Assembly: GCA_019828545.1 (NCBI GenBank)
Contig: JACVRA010000117.1
Coordinates: 121,721 to 185,720, forward strand
From: Paracamarosporium sp. OC-R06-R3
Taxonomy: Eukaryota > Ascomycota > Dothideomycetes > Pleosporales > Didymosphaeriaceae
Reading direction: 5' to 3'
DNA length: 64,000 nucleotides
The notes under the pieces are model-generated. The model searched no databases. It saw nothing but the letters and a program-made list of their open reading frames with translations, and was not told the origin of the DNA. Both the position numbers and the translations under genes were made by a program. Each line of letters starts with the position of its first letter. The stretch's first letter is position 1. This document shows positions 35,706 through 45,417 of this stretch, one piece after another.

Positions 35706-36650
35706 CTAGTCCTCATCAGTACTATATTCCTCCAGCAATTGCGCAGGCGTGTCCCCATCGTCGTCCTTTAAGTCAGAGCGTGCCCCATATTGCTCTAGTA
35801 ACTTCATGGCATCGACTTTGCCCCTGGAGGCGGCGTAATGCATTGGCGTGGAACCGTCGATACCGTCGGTTTCGTTCACATCAGCGCCATGCTGTATTAG
35901 GAGGAGCATAGTATCGAGATGACCCTCATCAGCAGCTTCATGTAACGCTTGAGAATTAGCGATAGGAACACCGTGTTCCAATAGCATGTTGGTCGTTTCT
36001 ATACCAGCAGATACGGCGCAAGACAACAGAGAGGGACGACCCTGAGCATGGTCCGGCGAGAGAAAAAGATGCCGTTGATTCATCGGATCCGCCCCAAGCT
36101 CGATCAGCACAGCGGCTATATCCCATCTCCCTCTCTTCACAGCCTCATAAAGTAGCAGCTCACCGCCGTGGCCTTGGCGGAATCTGAGGATGTCCCGGTC
36201 TGCAGATACCAGTGCCTTCATTACAGCAGCGCCGTTTGCTTTGCCGAAAATCCTGGACATTGTCGACATCGATATAACTTTATAAGTTTCGATACCTTGC
36301 TGTAATTTGAAGACTGTTAATGTGGACATAATAGCAGGAGCTGCGTTATTATGAACCGCTATCATGAAAGCCCGTTCAAGGTTTAGCATTAGTTTTGCTA
36401 TTATCTGGCGCGTATCGTTTGGACCTTCACGTGGACTATAGTATGCATGGAGGCCGGGCTGTTCTTCGAGCATTATCTTGATCCAATGTGGCTGCGATAG
36501 CAAGATTTGTAAGGTCGTGTCGTCGCCAGTCTTGATTGCTTCCATGATAGGGTGGGTGGGGTCCTCGCCTATTGCAATCTCACCTAAACCTCTGGACGTT
36601 TCGATGATTTGTCGGTCCCCCCTAAAATCTTCCGCGGTCAAATGTGCCAT
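35706..36650 (-). CDS. Ankyrin-repeat protein
   Basis: Single exon of 314 aa. After a polar N-terminus, the C-terminal half carries at least four recognisable ankyrin repeats. Clear signature pieces are LLLYEAVKRGRWDIAAVLIELGADP, split over residues about 165-190, then ALHEAADEGHLDTMLLLIQ and HGADVNE, then TPMHYAASRGKVDAM and LLEQYGA. Earlier segments (MEAIKTGDDTTLQILLS) look like more diverged repeats. Ankyrin repeats bind partner proteins; no enzymatic domain is attached and no signal peptide or membrane helix is visible, so it is probably a cytosolic or nuclear adaptor. The acidic end (EEYSTDED) is typical of a natural C-terminus. It borders the repeat-rich AT gap on its promoter side. Confidence 0.88.
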   Translation of the reverse strand: MAHLTAEDFRGDRQIIETSRGLGEIAIGEDPTHPIMEAIKTGDDTTLQILLSQPHWIKIMLEEQPGLHAYYSPREGPNDTRQIIAKLMLNLERAFMIAVHNNAAPAIMSTLTVFKLQQGIETYKVISMSTMSRIFGKANGAAVMKALVSADRDILRFRQGHGGELLLYEAVKRGRWDIAAVLIELGADPMNQRHLFLSPDHAQGRPSLLSCAVSAGIETTNMLLEHGVPIANSQALHEAADEGHLDTMLLLIQHGADVNETDGIDGSTPMHYAASRGKVDAMKLLEQYGARSDLKDDDGDTPAQLLEEYSTDED

Positions 36651-37014
36651 AGCTGTGTCGTGGTGGTGTTTTCGGTGGTGAGTGTCATGGACCTAATGAG
36701 ACTGTCCGTCCCAAGGTCCGATGTATAACAATGTGGATACTCCAAAGTAACAGTCAGTAAGGATAAGGTCGATTGTAGAGTAGAGACGAATCGATAAGGA
36801 GATTCCACGCGATTCAATAGCCCTATATACCTTAGAGCTCCAGATTCATACTATGTGGCGTCAATTGCTGCCACTGACAGCCATTGCCAGCTCGTCTCCT
36901 GACAGGGGTGTTGGTGGTAGTGATTTGTTGGATTGATGCAATCTATGCGTATATAAAGCCCGTTTTGTTCAGCGTAGGAAAGGTTCCGATCTTTCCACGA
37001 AGGAGCTTGTCTTT

Positions 37015-37043
37015 ATTGACTATTCAGTGGTTGAATAGTCAAT
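37015..37043. repeat. Hairpin: 12-bp arms, 5-bp loop
   Basis: ATTGACTATTCA pairs perfectly with TGAATAGTCAAT across a GTGGT loop. A related half-arm (GAATAGTCAAT) recurs at 38271-38281. A small structured RNA, protein-binding dyad or element end are all possible. Confidence 0.75.
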
Positions 37044-37699
37044 GAAAAGGTCGATCATGATGTGTCGCATCTGCAGATACGATATGGACAGCTGAGGATT
37101 CGTGCGCACAAGCAAATATCAAATTCTAGAGTATCATACCTCTCCTAAAAAGATCTACACAGAACCTTTCGATCGAATCGTGATATCTTATAATTGACAA
37201 ATAGATGATAAATCCTAGCTGAGGACTCAGTGTTGAGACGTAAAAGGATAGAGCGGGGCCGTAGGTGGTAGGCCGCCACCACGTATAACAACTTCTTTAT
37301 CACCAGCCCCGACACTGTGTTCTCGATCAGACTTCGACTCAGTGGCTGAGTGAGCCAAACTTTGAACTTCGATCTTTGTAGGAGCTCTGCGCTATACCCG
37401 TTTTGGGTTAAGATCGCGCTAAGCGCCTTTAGGGCTAGCTTTGACTCGACTTCCCCATATTCTCGAGTATGAGGGATGCATATACTCACCCTTTACCATC
37501 TCAACCTTCGTAGACACAAACAACATAGTTGCCGCCTCTTCATTGATATAGAATATAGAAGCATACACGGCCATAAAATCAAGCTTCTTCGTAGGCTAAA
37601 ATTAGCTACTTCATCCTTCATAGACCTCCGAACCCTACTGCTGCCTTAGTGTCGCAGAGAGTATTTAAGATGAGAACAACTAATAGGTTGTAGGGATTC

Positions 37700-38462
37700 T
37701 ATAGGGAGACTATGCTGTAGAGAGTACCGTAACAGAAACCAGTAATTTCGTATAAGTCCTACGCTACGATCAATGTGTTGGGCTTTGAATAAATAATTAT
37801 ACTTGTAGGGGCACAGCAATTCCGCGACATTACCGGTCATTATTACTGGACCCCTACAATCTCTTAGTTATTCTTATTCCGAGTACTCTGTACGGCACAA
37901 TACTTTTGTAAGGCTATAAATGTAGCTTACAGGGCCAACACTTTCATAGACAGGAACATAGTGGAACATAGCTGAATTGAGACTAAACTAGAAGTGAAGA
38001 GAGTAAAGGCGTGTAGAGAGAGGTTCCCGATATATCTCTACAAGCCTCACTTGACTAAGCATCGAACTCTGGCAGGTTGGACTATGCTCTGGGCAGCAGT
38101 CACGTGACACAACTGTACCCAGTCTGGAAATAACAGTGAAAGAACATGATTGGGAGGTGCATTCCCTTACAACTTCTGCAGAACTACTAGTTCGTAATAC
38201 AAGATTCTTAAAATCCATTAATCGTTCTTGCTCATAGCCTTACATTTTGAGTAATCCTAGCGCTGTAATAGAATAGTCAATAAAAACCACCTCCTCATAC
38301 TCTCTACAGCACAATCATTGTATTCTCTATAGCACAGGACTTCCATTAAATCACTATTTCCTATCGCAGAATTTCTGCAACGTATCAATCTAAGTGCTCT
38401 TTGCGGCACAACTTCCGCGAAATCGCCAGTTCCCGTTATAGAATTTCTACAATGTATCAATC
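37700..38462. repeat. Degenerate repeat family, approximately 66-bp unit
   Basis: Two direct copies lie at 38325-38390 and 38397-38462, sharing ends (CTCT... and ...TATCAATC) and the core ACTTCC..AAATC..C. A further copy is near 37806-37860 (CAATTCCGCGACATTACC) and an inverted copy is near 37700-37766 (GGACTTATACGAAATTACT on the minus strand, then TACTCTCTACAGCA). Most differences between copies are C/T or G/A. Confidence 0.65.
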
Positions 38463-38601
38463 GTTTTCATCGTAGGTATTCTTTGACGTAAAGGGGAGTT
38501 AAAGTTCTCAAGCTGTTTGCCTTTCGCAAGCCCCTCCCACACTGTTTCGCGTACTATATCACGATGTACACACCATTCTCTTTCACGCACTCTCTTGCGA
38601 T

Positions 38602-38755
38602 TATTCGCTTCCAACTATCTGCTTTTGAACATTTGCTTCTAAACTTTCGTTTTCGACCATTTACTTTTGATCATTCATTATCGAAGATTTTCTGTTGGAG
38701 GTTTGCTATCGAAGATTGCTATTGGAAACTTGCTATCGAATATTTGCTTCCAAAC
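38602..38755. repeat. Degenerate 14-bp minisatellite, about 11 copies
   Basis: Units follow a consensus close to ATTTGCTATCGAAC: ATTTGCTTCTAAAC, TTTCGTTTTCGACC, ATTTACTTTTGATC, GTTTGCTATCGAAG, ACTTGCTATCGAAT, ATTTGCTTCCAAAC. Spacing is 13-15 bases throughout. Because 14 is not a multiple of 3, it is unlikely to be coding. Confidence 0.8.
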
Positions 38756-38956
38756 ATGTCCTTCCGAATGTTCTACCTATTCACCGCCGCATTTAAGAGC
38801 TGGCAAGCCCAAATCAGAACTTCCTCACATTTTTCCTGCGCACGCAGACCAGGACAATAGCGCTTCCACCTCGGTTTTGTTGGCTGAGCGTAGTATCAAT
38901 CTTCCTTTTTTTTCTCTCTCAGTGTTCAACATTGCAACCGCTTCACCTCCGCCGGA

Positions 38957-39693
38957 ATGAACACGTCAACGCCTGAGTCTCGCGCAGCAGAGTGGGGTAC
39001 GACGAGGGAAGACCTACCGCATATCACCAAGACGATGTACGAAGAGTATCTCAAGAAGTACTTTCCAGATACCGACAAATATCTGTTCTTCAGCGGTCGG
39101 TCAAAGACTCAAGCCAAAGCATTCATCGCAAAGAACCCCGGTTATGAAGACTATGATGCCATCTTCACTGGGGGCAACCGGGACGACATACCACAGCACC
39201 CATGGCACAAACATTTCGATGAGGACAAGGTGGAGGACGATGGTGAGGCGTCTTCCGAAGCCTTGGCATCGACCGCTACCGGGGTGGTTCTGGTGTTCGG
39301 AGCTCTAGAATGGCAAACAAAAGGAACAGGATCTCTTTTCGAGAGGAAGGAAATCGACGCACTCCAAGCCGGAATCCGGGAGGGCAGAGTTACGATCCTC
39401 CATCATATGGCCAAGGTTGCTACCAATGCATCGGAAGTCATAGCCACGGAAGGCGCCGAGAGGAACATCACAATGCTACCGGGCTTCGAAAACATCACTA
39501 CAAACGCCGGGCCAGTTTGAAAAGAGGTCTTGGAGGATGTGAGGCAACCCACGGCGGTGCTTGCCCGAAGAAAAAGCCTCCTTCCACTACTTCTGGCAAG
39601 AGAGCCGCGCCAGATAGTGCCGCTGCCAAAAAGGGGATTGGGAAGACGGCGGCTGCTGAGAAGGTTATTCGAAAAGGTGTCAATCGTGGCTGA
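38957..39693 (+). CDS. Unknown protein with H1-like basic tail
   Basis: The first exon (38957-39514) is a natural-looking acidic/neutral segment: EYLKKYFPDTDKYLFFSG, AKAFIAKNPGYEDYDAIF, HPWHKHFDEDK, then a helical stretch (EIDALQAGIREGRVTILHHM). A TGA at 39518 would end it at 187 aa. Removing 39515-39570 (GTTTGA...CCGAAG, a weak donor) joins it in phase to 39571-39693, which encodes a Lys/Ala/Ser/Pro tail (KKPPSTTSGKRAAPDSAAAKK) like that of histone H1. The result is 226 aa. A further natural frame (39655-39835, SIVAEQVLQELGSAQ...) follows in another phase, so either another splice or a frameshift decay exists. No family is recognised. It sits next to the decayed-repeat gap and opposes a BAH-like candidate. 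Confidence 0.5.
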
Positions 39694-39837
39694 ACAGGTT
39701 TTGCAAGAGTTGGGCTCCGCTCAGGGTCGAGTGGGTGTTGGACCAGATATGGTGAGGAATCTCGGCGGATCAGCTTCAGAGTGCAGCAGCGTGCTGGAAG
39801 CTGTACGGTCACGAAATCATGAGTTTGCATAGTTCTG

Positions 39838-40257
39838 TCAACATTATCGAGAGCATAGTAGAAGTTTAGGTAGCTTTCAATTCCATGAAATCGCTCTAGA
39901 CATTTTCCCCTGGTCGTACCATGATGATCTACTGAGGGTAGAATCTCAGCATCCGAAGGATGCCTTTGGTACCTCTGCGCTGGGATAGTGGTAAGTCGAC
40001 AGTATGCCCGGATAGTTACCCAGGCAGATCTTCTCCACTCTTGCTATCGGTCGCCGATTTTTATCGTCTTCGCTTTCGCATTGCACGAAAACATCGTCTC
40101 CGATCTTCGATGTTCTGCCATCATCTAATGTTTGATTCAGGGTTTGGACTGCGGTACCTACTAATAATGGGTAGAACTGGCTTTCAAACCTTCTTGTTGC
40201 TCTCCGCAGAGCGAGCTTGGAAGTTAAATTCACAGCTCTGTAAAGGAACGGTACCAA
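39838..40257 (-). CDS. Candidate BAH-domain protein, fragment or partial model
   Basis: Minus-strand exon from about 40257 to 40020, then 39979 onward, joined across a 40-bp intron (GTAACT...CCCAG) in phase. The product reads like a BAH domain. The start is KIGDDVFVQCES, then PIARVEKI, a basic turn (RYQRHPSDAEILPS), TTRGKCLERFHGIESYLNF and a following aromatic stretch. BAH domains recognise histone tails or nucleosomes. No ATG starts this frame near its left boundary, so the 5' exon is missing, unrecognised or lost. The frame stays open past 39838 to about 39498, antisense to the previous gene. The intron is short for this window. It could be a relic; the family call is from pattern only. Confidence 0.35.
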
Positions 40258-41588
40258 GGCGCACTGAGGTTAAGATGGGAGATCTGCTCCGTTGTTGACC
40301 AAGAACAAACTGCTGATATGGAGCTTCTGTATTGCTTAGTAACGCTGTATCATAAAAGGGAGTATATCCAGCTTACTAAATTTCTGTTACACGGCCCACA
40401 ACGTCCATTTTGTTACCGATTTTTCGAAACTGGAAACCATACCACAATTCCGTTAGCAATTACGCAGTCGTAAGCGAGTAAACTATTTCAAGTTGACGAG
40501 CGGAGAAGTGGAGGTTGGACTGAGGCGACCAGTCCCTTCGTAGATGGGAATCGTCCACATATTGTATCTTTCCCTCTCACTTTCTTGAAGAAGCGGGCGA
40601 ACGATGAATTTCAAGTACTTTGTCTTCATTGGAGCCCAAAATACAGATACATGAGACACCGAACTGTCTGATAGTCTTATCAAGAACATCTAGAAGCCAA
40701 ATGCTGCTCAGCAAACCAATTCACCACGATAATTCGCAGGTGTGACGAATGAAATGAGAGCATATAGGCAAAGGGGGACATGTCACCACTATGCAACACA
40801 GCTCATGATCAATCGGCACTTGTACTCCGCAAATAAGGCAACAACTCGCAGTAATACAGTACGCATCTGAGCCCTGGTGGCCTGGATGGTTTCTGAGTTA
40901 GCTAGATGTTTGGCTTGGCGTTATTACCTTATGGAGAACCTTCCGACATTTACCACATCGAGGAAGCTCACATCTCGATGCAGAAGCGGGCTTGGGTAGT
41001 CCCGCTCTAGCGTGACATTATCAGCGAGCTCACTGTCTCACATTCCAGGAATAGTTCGATCCAGTCCAAGGGTACTGAAAGGGATACACGCGGTTTGCTC
41101 CGCCTGTTCTGGAAGCGAGGGCTCACAACAAGTCAAAGACCTTGAGAGAAAAGCATGTCCATGCATACATTAGTGCATGCACGATATACAAAGAATAGAT
41201 TAACTCGGCGTGTCGAAAGAATTTGGCTAATGATGTGGTGCACCCGGCACGTTCGACGGTTTGTCTTTCAACACCCTGGTCGCACCATCACATGTACATG
41301 CTCTGCACACGCCTCGTTTTAGATTTCGACAAGAAAACATAGCGCTGCGTCGCACTCTGTTCTCAAAGAATGCACAAAGAATCAAGTATATTAATACAAG
41401 TCTCGACTTCCAGCCATCATCTCCCTGCATGCTCCCAGCGACCAATGATATCATTACCATGAAGTAATCTGACCCCAAATATACCGCACTTGACGAGTAT
41501 AGAGAGCGCCAAAAACTTCATTGACGTGAGCTCGAACAGGATATCAGTCTGTGTTGGCTTGCGGACATGACCACATCGACGCGCACAC
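40258..41588. other. 1.3-kb gap, no supported gene
   Basis: Short frames only. A 68-codon ATG frame at 40483-40689 (minus) is moderately protein-like and might be an upstream exon of the BAH-like candidate, but no splice joining them could be supported. Confidence 0.5.
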
Positions 41589-42227
41589 CTAAGCAAGCGC
41601 ACCAAGCAATCCAGCGACACCCCCCAGCCCAATCAGCACCGCCCTCGCACCATTCAACCACGCGAATTTCTCCAGCAACCGCTGCACCTCGTTGTCCTCC
41701 TCCTTCGTCGTCTTCTCCCCGGTGCGCGCCTGCGGTCCACTCAGATCCGTCCACTGGCTCGCATCCCCCTCGCTATTCACCGACTCCTCCGCGCTCCGCC
41801 CCGTCGCCGCGCTGGGCGTCGCCGCGCTCCTCTTCCCCCCCTTCTCCTCGTTCTTCCTGATAAGCGCGAAGTTCGTCGGCACCATGACGAGCCCCGTCCA
41901 CGGCGCAATGCTAATCGACAGCGCCGCAGCCGCAACGTACCAGGTCGCGGGCCCGCCTTGCGCCGCGCTGCGCAGGAGCGCCGTCACCGAGCGTGCGGCG
42001 GGCGGGACTGCATCGTAGGCTAGGTACGCGAACCCCGTGCAGGAGAGTGCTGCCGCGCCGGGGAATACGTGCGACCCGCGGCTGAAGAGCCAGCGGATGA
42101 GCGGGAGGGAGCGCTCCGCTGGCTGGGAGTGTAGCAGCGGGACGTCGAAGAGGGAGAGCGTCGCGATGCCGCCGGCCGCCGCGAGCGCCGTGGAAATACT
42201 CGCGATTTGAACGATTTGCGTAGTCAT
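41589..42227 (-). CDS. DUF1772-family membrane protein (anthrone-oxygenase-like)
   Basis: Single exon, 212 aa. It has four hydrophobic segments: after MTTQIVQIAS, in FPGAAALSCTGFAYLAY, in WYVAAAALSISIAPWTGLV, and at the C-terminus (RAVLIGLGGVAGLLGAL). Before the last helix is the family-typical LLEKFAWLNGARAV. Between helices three and four lies a polar Ser/Glu/Thr insert of about 50 residues. The DUF1772 family includes fungal anthrone oxygenases (HypC type), which act on polyketide anthrones, but most members have no known role and no polyketide synthase is nearby, so that activity should not be assumed. The start is placed at MTTQIV; upstream in-frame codons are not protein-like. Confidence 0.8.
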   Translation of the reverse strand: MTTQIVQIASISTALAAAGGIATLSLFDVPLLHSQPAERSLPLIRWLFSRGSHVFPGAAALSCTGFAYLAYDAVPPAARSVTALLRSAAQGGPATWYVAAAALSISIAPWTGLVMVPTNFALIRKNEEKGGKRSAATPSAATGRSAEESVNSEGDASQWTDLSGPQARTGEKTTKEEDNEVQRLLEKFAWLNGARAVLIGLGGVAGLLGALA

Positions 42228-42903
42228 ATTCTCCTTGAACGATATGTGTAGGCTATTCTGAGGATTCGATCTATTCTCCCGCGCTACATATCTCGACCAT
42301 AAGTACTGCGCGCCGCGCCGTTGTACGTGTTGTACGAACGAGATGGGGTGCGAAAGTCGTGATGTCACAGTTATTCTGGAACCTGCATGGGCACCAGGGA
42401 ACACATGGGTTTGCACAGCACAATGGCCTGAGAAATGCTGATTAGGGACCCAGGACTGAGATCATCCTAGATGCTCGGCGGATTGGAAGATGGGATAGCC
42501 CGAGCGAATCGTCATCTTAGACGTGAATGGGTCTGGGCGACGGGTAGATCTAGGCGTGTGTGGATCCCTTAGTTTATAAACGGTTCTTGTGTAAATCATG
42601 TGTGTTTTGGATGAGGACTGTATGTGTTTTGGTTTCTCGCTCGGGCTGGTCATTCTATGTTTCTTTTCATCGTTTCATCTTTTTTTGAGCGTCGTCACGA
42701 AAGCGAAATTGAGGGCGGATATATCTTGGTGCATCATTATTATTGCATAGTCGTAGACGGCCCTGAACGAACACAAATATGCTGAAATCGAGCTAGAGCT
42801 TACAAGAACTCCAATTCATATCCATCGTATTCACGTATTCCATCCTCAACGCCTCAGCGCTCTATCCCCCAAAAGCCACTACCATGTTGTACATGTCTTC
42901 GGC
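42228..42903. other. Intergenic, tandem minus-strand genes
   Basis: Promoter side of the DUF1772 gene and 3' flank of the DUF2439 gene. No coding signal. Confidence 0.6.
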
Positions 42904-45417
42904 TTACCGCCCATCAACTAGCAACCCAATCCCCTCGTCACCCTCGTCACCCTCGTCACCCACATCAACCAACCTCATTTTCGTCCCCTCAATCTTCCAC
43001 TCCTTTCCAGGCGGCCTCCAATCGAACAAATCAAACGCCTCCGTACTCCACGGTCCAACATCATCGTCAGCCGGTGGCGTTACCAATACAGGAGCCTCTG
43101 CGTTAGAATTCGCGAGTCCCGCGTCCACGCTAAGACTCTGTGTGCGTTGAAACTTGCGCCGAGGATCTGTTCTCTTGACCAGCGCTGCGAGACTGCCTGC
43201 ATTGGGCTTCTGTGCTATCGTACTGCTTCCTGATGCGGGCTTGACGGTGTCTGACGTTTTGGGGTCTCTAGGGAGGTTGCGCTGTTCCCATTCGTCGCTC
43301 GTAGAAGGGACTGGGGCGTCGTTCTCGCTTCGTGAACGTTTGAAGCCCGTCGATCGTTTGGAAGGGGAGATGTTGCTATCGTCTTGGCTGCCATCTTCGA
43401 TTGGGTCATCTTCGAGGCGCATGGACTTCGGACCATTCAGGAGGAGAGCTGAAAGCTCGGTTGTGCTCATCAGCGGTCCATTTTTACTGGACCTCAAAGG
43501 ATGAGGAGGGAGAGCTACCGTCTCCGGTCGATGAGCTGTCGTTGAAGTAAAGTCTTCAGATGTTGTTGATCGTGCTTTTGCTCGCTCATATTTTTTCTTG
43601 AAACCACCAGTCGATGACGCCGCTGGCTTCTTGGGAGGTGCTGAAGTGGAAGTATTTCGTTGCCGTTTAGTAGGCGGTCCGGACGGCGCAGGAACGCCTG
43701 GTAAGAGTGCTCCCAATGCAGTTGACACTGATGCAGATGAAGGGGAGCGGGAAGGATCAGGCACGTTTGCTTTGTCGACCTTTTTCTTTCTTGTAGGTTT
43801 GACTGCTGCATCTTTGGGCTCCATGGTTCTAGCTTTTTTCTGATCAGGTACAAGATCTTCAGTAGACTGCTCATTCGCTCGTTTTGTTCTCTTAGAAGGC
43901 TTCTTCGTTGAGATTGGTTCAATGTCAGAAGGTTTGGGTCGTGAGAGAGAGTTTGACCTAGTCGAATCGTGCAGGTTAGGTGGTGATGAAGTCACGATCA
44001 ATTGCTGATCCATGAAGCCATGCGCTAATTCCATGTCGTCCAAGATTTTCAGAGGTGCTTGTTCAGTTCCCTTGGCAGATGGTTCTGTGGCGTTTCTGGC
44101 ATCCACTGTAGTAGCATTGGCCGGTTGTTTTGTACATTGTATAACTGCACTGTTTCTACCAGGAGCTGAATCATAGCGGTCTCTCTGCAGAGGCGCACCC
44201 TTGCCGTCGTTTCCAAGTTTGTGCGTACGCGATATCGGCTCATCCGGACTCGTTCGCCTCCGAAGCGGCGCAGCCTGACATAGAAGCATCCCTCGCTTGG
44301 CTCCTGTCGATAATTTGAGAGATTTTGTCTTCCTCCTTTGAAGGGGTTCCGGTGATTTAGGAGGTGACCGTATCGGGGACGGCTCTCTCCTGGGTTGTAG
44401 AGCAAAGTCGACGTTTGCGATGCGGTTCGAAGCGCTGACGGGTGGAGAAGAGGGAGGTGGAGGTGCTCGAGGAGTTTGCTGTGCCTTGACTCGAGGAACT
44501 GGGACCTTTCCCTTGGGTAGCTTTGGGGTCATATGAGGACCGTTCTGCTGCGGTAGTGGCTCCCTCCGAACCGATGTAGCGGCAGCAACTGGCAGGTGGG
44601 CCGTTGTTTCCGGTTTAGAAGGTGTATTAGGTAGTGTGACATCGGACATAATGTTGTCTACCTCTGGTTGAGAGCTTAAGCTAATAACTGTCGCGCCGCG
44701 TGGGATGGCTGGTGGCAGCGGATGAGCATCAGAGTCGCTGGTTTGCAATGGCCGAGCAGGGGGAGATGGAGCCTTCTTCGGTGCAGCCTCTCTGGGTGTA
44801 GGTCGGCTAGGTGTCTGCTGAACCGGCGCCACATGTGTCGTTTTCTGTCTCTTGGTCGCTCTTTCCTCGACGTGGTGGTTCTCCTTCTCCATCCGCTCTT
44901 CGAACGGGGATCTGATTGGTACAGCCTTGCCAATTGGACCCCTTGGTGTCCCCAGCAATGCATTGAGCGACTTGTGCCGTAACTGGGACGCAGCTCGGAG
45001 CGGGTTGCTCGCGGGGATGGATGGCCGGGGCAGCGGCCTCTGGGGCGCTGCAGCGTTGTTGCGTTGCGGCGAGTCCTTGTCCTTGGTCTTCCGCTCGAAC
45101 AGAGGCGTGAGGTCCGTCTGGGTGACGCCAACGGGCTCGGCTACCTCGACCATGACGCCCTTGTCCAGCATGAGCTCGTCGCCTTCGTGTAGCTCGTTGC
45201 TGTCCTTGTAGTAGGTGTCGCCCACGGTGAAGCGCGACGCGTCGTAGACGATGACGCGACTGTTGAAGGAGTGAAACTTGAGGTAGCCATCCTGCCAGCG
45301 CTTCTGCTTCTTGCGCACGTCGTGGGTGAAGAGGCAACGGAACTCGGCAACGGGCGCGGTGTTCTGGGATGCGGGGACGGCAGACAATCGTGGCGTGGCT
45401 CGCAGCGGTGCTGTCAT
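42904..45417 (-). CDS. DUF2439 protein, ZGRF1 / Mte1 / Dbl2-like
   Basis: Single exon, 837 aa from the ATG at 45417. Residues about 25-105 form the DUF2439 domain: EFRCLFTHDVRKKQKRWQDG, LKFHSFNSRVIVYD, TYYKDSNELHEGDEL, LDKGVMVEV. The remaining 700 residues are disordered, with many Lys/Arg patches (KKARTMEPKD, PTRKKKVDK) and Ser/Pro sites, as expected of a nuclear scaffold. A short conserved block near the end (STEAFDLFDWRPPGK) looks like a binding motif. Family knowledge: yeast Mte1 and fission-yeast Dbl2 carry this domain and bring Mph1/Fml1 helicase to recombination intermediates and stalled forks; human ZGRF1 adds a helicase. No helicase domain is present here, which fits the fungal form. 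It shares a 511-bp divergent promoter with the BAR-SH3 gene. Confidence 0.85.
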   Translation of the reverse strand: MTAPLRATPRLSAVPASQNTAPVAEFRCLFTHDVRKKQKRWQDGYLKFHSFNSRVIVYDASRFTVGDTYYKDSNELHEGDELMLDKGVMVEVAEPVGVTQTDLTPLFERKTKDKDSPQRNNAAAPQRPLPRPSIPASNPLRAASQLRHKSLNALLGTPRGPIGKAVPIRSPFEERMEKENHHVEERATKRQKTTHVAPVQQTPSRPTPREAAPKKAPSPPARPLQTSDSDAHPLPPAIPRGATVISLSSQPEVDNIMSDVTLPNTPSKPETTAHLPVAAATSVRREPLPQQNGPHMTPKLPKGKVPVPRVKAQQTPRAPPPPSSPPVSASNRIANVDFALQPRREPSPIRSPPKSPEPLQRRKTKSLKLSTGAKRGMLLCQAAPLRRRTSPDEPISRTHKLGNDGKGAPLQRDRYDSAPGRNSAVIQCTKQPANATTVDARNATEPSAKGTEQAPLKILDDMELAHGFMDQQLIVTSSPPNLHDSTRSNSLSRPKPSDIEPISTKKPSKRTKRANEQSTEDLVPDQKKARTMEPKDAAVKPTRKKKVDKANVPDPSRSPSSASVSTALGALLPGVPAPSGPPTKRQRNTSTSAPPKKPAASSTGGFKKKYERAKARSTTSEDFTSTTAHRPETVALPPHPLRSSKNGPLMSTTELSALLLNGPKSMRLEDDPIEDGSQDDSNISPSKRSTGFKRSRSENDAPVPSTSDEWEQRNLPRDPKTSDTVKPASGSSTIAQKPNAGSLAALVKRTDPRRKFQRTQSLSVDAGLANSNAEAPVLVTPPADDDVGPWSTEAFDLFDWRPPGKEWKIEGTKMRLVDVGDEGDEGDEGIGLLVDGR

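Larger units (their letters stand above)
36651..38956. other. AT-rich repeat-laden gap
   Basis: About 2.3 kb without a supported gene. It holds a 12-bp-arm hairpin, a dispersed short repeat family in both orientations, and an approximately 14-bp degenerate tandem array (separate entries). Repeat copies differ mostly by transitions, which suggests RIP or equivalent mutation. Confidence 0.65.

Noticed and set aside
42933..42961. Three tandem CTCGTCACC units
   Set aside because: Coding repeat (Gly-Asp-Glu steps) at the C-terminus of the DUF2439 protein, not a separate element.
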